64,000 nt of DNA from Actinobacillus arthritidis (lineage in GTDB: Bacteria > Pseudomonadota > Gammaproteobacteria > Enterobacterales > Pasteurellaceae): NCBI RefSeq assembly GCF_029774155.1, contig NZ_CP103833.1:62001-126000 (forward strand). The letters run 5' to 3'. This document shows, in pieces, positions 63,363 through 64,000 of this stretch (the first letter of the stretch is position 1; each line of letters opens with the position of its first letter). The notes under the pieces were generated by a model. It searched no databases. It worked only from the letters and a program-made list of their open reading frames with translations, and was not told the DNA's origin. The translations under genes and the position numbers were made by a program.

Positions 63363-64000
63363 TTGAAACTTAAATCTATTTTAATTTTTGCAATATCGGC
63401 AATTTTTTTAACCGCTTGTAACAAAGCTCCGGAGCAGGTTACCTTACAAGGTAAAACAATGGGTACAACTTATACGGTTAAATATATTGATGACGGTAAG
63501 TTACAAAATCTTCCCAAATCGGAGGAAGTACAAAAGACGTTAGACACTCTGCTTAAGCAAGTGAATAATGAAATGTCCACTTATCAACCGGATTCGCAGA
63601 TCAGTCGCTTTAATGCGATGCAAGAAGCAGATAAAGCGGTACAAATTTCACCGGATTTTGCTAAAGTTGTGCGTGAAGCTATCCGATTAAATAAGGTAAC
63701 CGAAGGGGCATTAGATGTCACGGTTGGTAAGCTAGTAAATTTATGGGGATTTGGTCCGGATAAACGCTTAAATAAGGCACCGAGTGCAAGACAGATTGCC
63801 GAGTTTGCCTCGAGTGTCGGAATTGAGAAATTAAGCGTAAGCGATAACGTATTGATGAAATCAGTACCAAACCTTTATTTAGATCTTTCTTCGATCGCAA
63901 AAGGTTTTGGTGTAGATAAATTGGCGGAACATTTGGAAAGCCTCGGTTTAGCCAATTATTTGGTGGAAATCGGTGGTGAGTTGCGAGGTAAAGGGAAAAA
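63363..64000 (+). CDS. apbE: ApbE, FAD:protein FMN transferase (partial, runs off the window)
   Basis: The start is a TTG at 63363, supported by AGAGG 6 bases upstream and by the signal sequence it opens: KLKSILIFAISAIFLTAC, a lipoprotein signal with the lipidated cysteine at 19. The mature protein has the ApbE motifs GKTMGTTYTVKYID, MSTYQPDSQISRFN, LDVTVGKLVNLWGFGPDKR and LDLSSIAKGFGVDKLAEHLE. ApbE attaches FMN to the SGAT-type threonines of NqrB and NqrC, and its place after nqrF is the standard arrangement. It is open to the window end, about 212 codons. Confidence 0.92.
   Translation, partial: MKLKSILIFAISAIFLTACNKAPEQVTLQGKTMGTTYTVKYIDDGKLQNLPKSEEVQKTLDTLLKQVNNEMSTYQPDSQISRFNAMQEADKAVQISPDFAKVVREAIRLNKVTEGALDVTVGKLVNLWGFGPDKRLNKAPSARQIAEFASSVGIEKLSVSDNVLMKSVPNLYLDLSSIAKGFGVDKLAEHLESLGLANYLVEIGGELRGKGK

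Overview
The window is AT-rich chromosomal DNA of a Pasteurellaceae bacterium. Gene content and order resemble Haemophilus/Actinobacillus, and the DNA uptake signal is the ACAAGCGGT type used by Actinobacillus pleuropneumoniae and relatives rather than the AAGTGCGGT type of H. influenzae. At least ten intergenic gaps carry this signal as a head-to-head pair that would fold as a terminator hairpin. Actinobacillus, most likely A. pleuropneumoniae, is my best guess. I see no prophage, complete insertion sequence or CRISPR array.

Layout. 1-2.8 kb: end of the Mla lipid-transport operon (mlaC, mlaB), ibaG, murA. 2.9-9.6 kb: ettA, dnaQ, two tRNA-Asp, sufE, clpP-clpX, lpxK, a Trm112-like small protein, tRNA-Ala. 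9.6-15.2 kb: gltX, a large orphan SF1 helicase, four identical tRNA-Val genes. 15.2-19.6 kb: a competence-type CRP-S site ahead of rlmN and pilF2, then tex. 19.6-21.5 kb: two tandem repeat arrays flanking a VapBC-like toxin-antitoxin pair. 21.5-27.7 kb: ndh, sprT, an RNase T2, sppA, a nitroreductase, a short-chain dehydrogenase. 27.8-31.2 kb: copper efflux (copA, copZ, DUF411 protein) divergent from a CueR-type regulator. 31.2-37.2 kb: pstSCAB-phoBR with two Pho boxes. 37.3-41.6 kb: parE, pyrG, a membrane protein. 41.7-48 kb: leuCD, a cdaR/gntP/glycerate kinase cluster, acyP. 48-56.9 kb: an OLD-family nuclease, ppnN, dusA, a compact class I ribonucleotide reductase behind NrdR-like boxes, add, nfuA. 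57.3-64 kb: nqrABCDEF and the start of apbE, whose product attaches the covalent flavins of NqrB and NqrC.

The most striking property is sequence quality or integrity. Thirteen genes are each broken by one inserted or deleted base: mlaB, murA, lpxK, gltX, the RNase T2 gene, the nitroreductase gene, copA, pstS, pstA, leuC, the glycerate kinase gene, nqrA and nqrC. Several are essential (murA, lpxK, gltX), and protein similarity resumes at once in the next frame, so most are probably sequencing or assembly errors. Four of the six insertions are an extra A in the same context, GC(A/G)-A-GCA. These genes are annotated over their full length with the shift noted.

The less ordinary biology is the repeat-flanked toxin-antitoxin locus, the orphan helicase, the cone-less ribonucleotide reductase with paired NrdR-like boxes, the perfect CRP-S site, a shortened iron-sulfur loop in NqrF, and a substituted ATP-binding glycine in PhoR.
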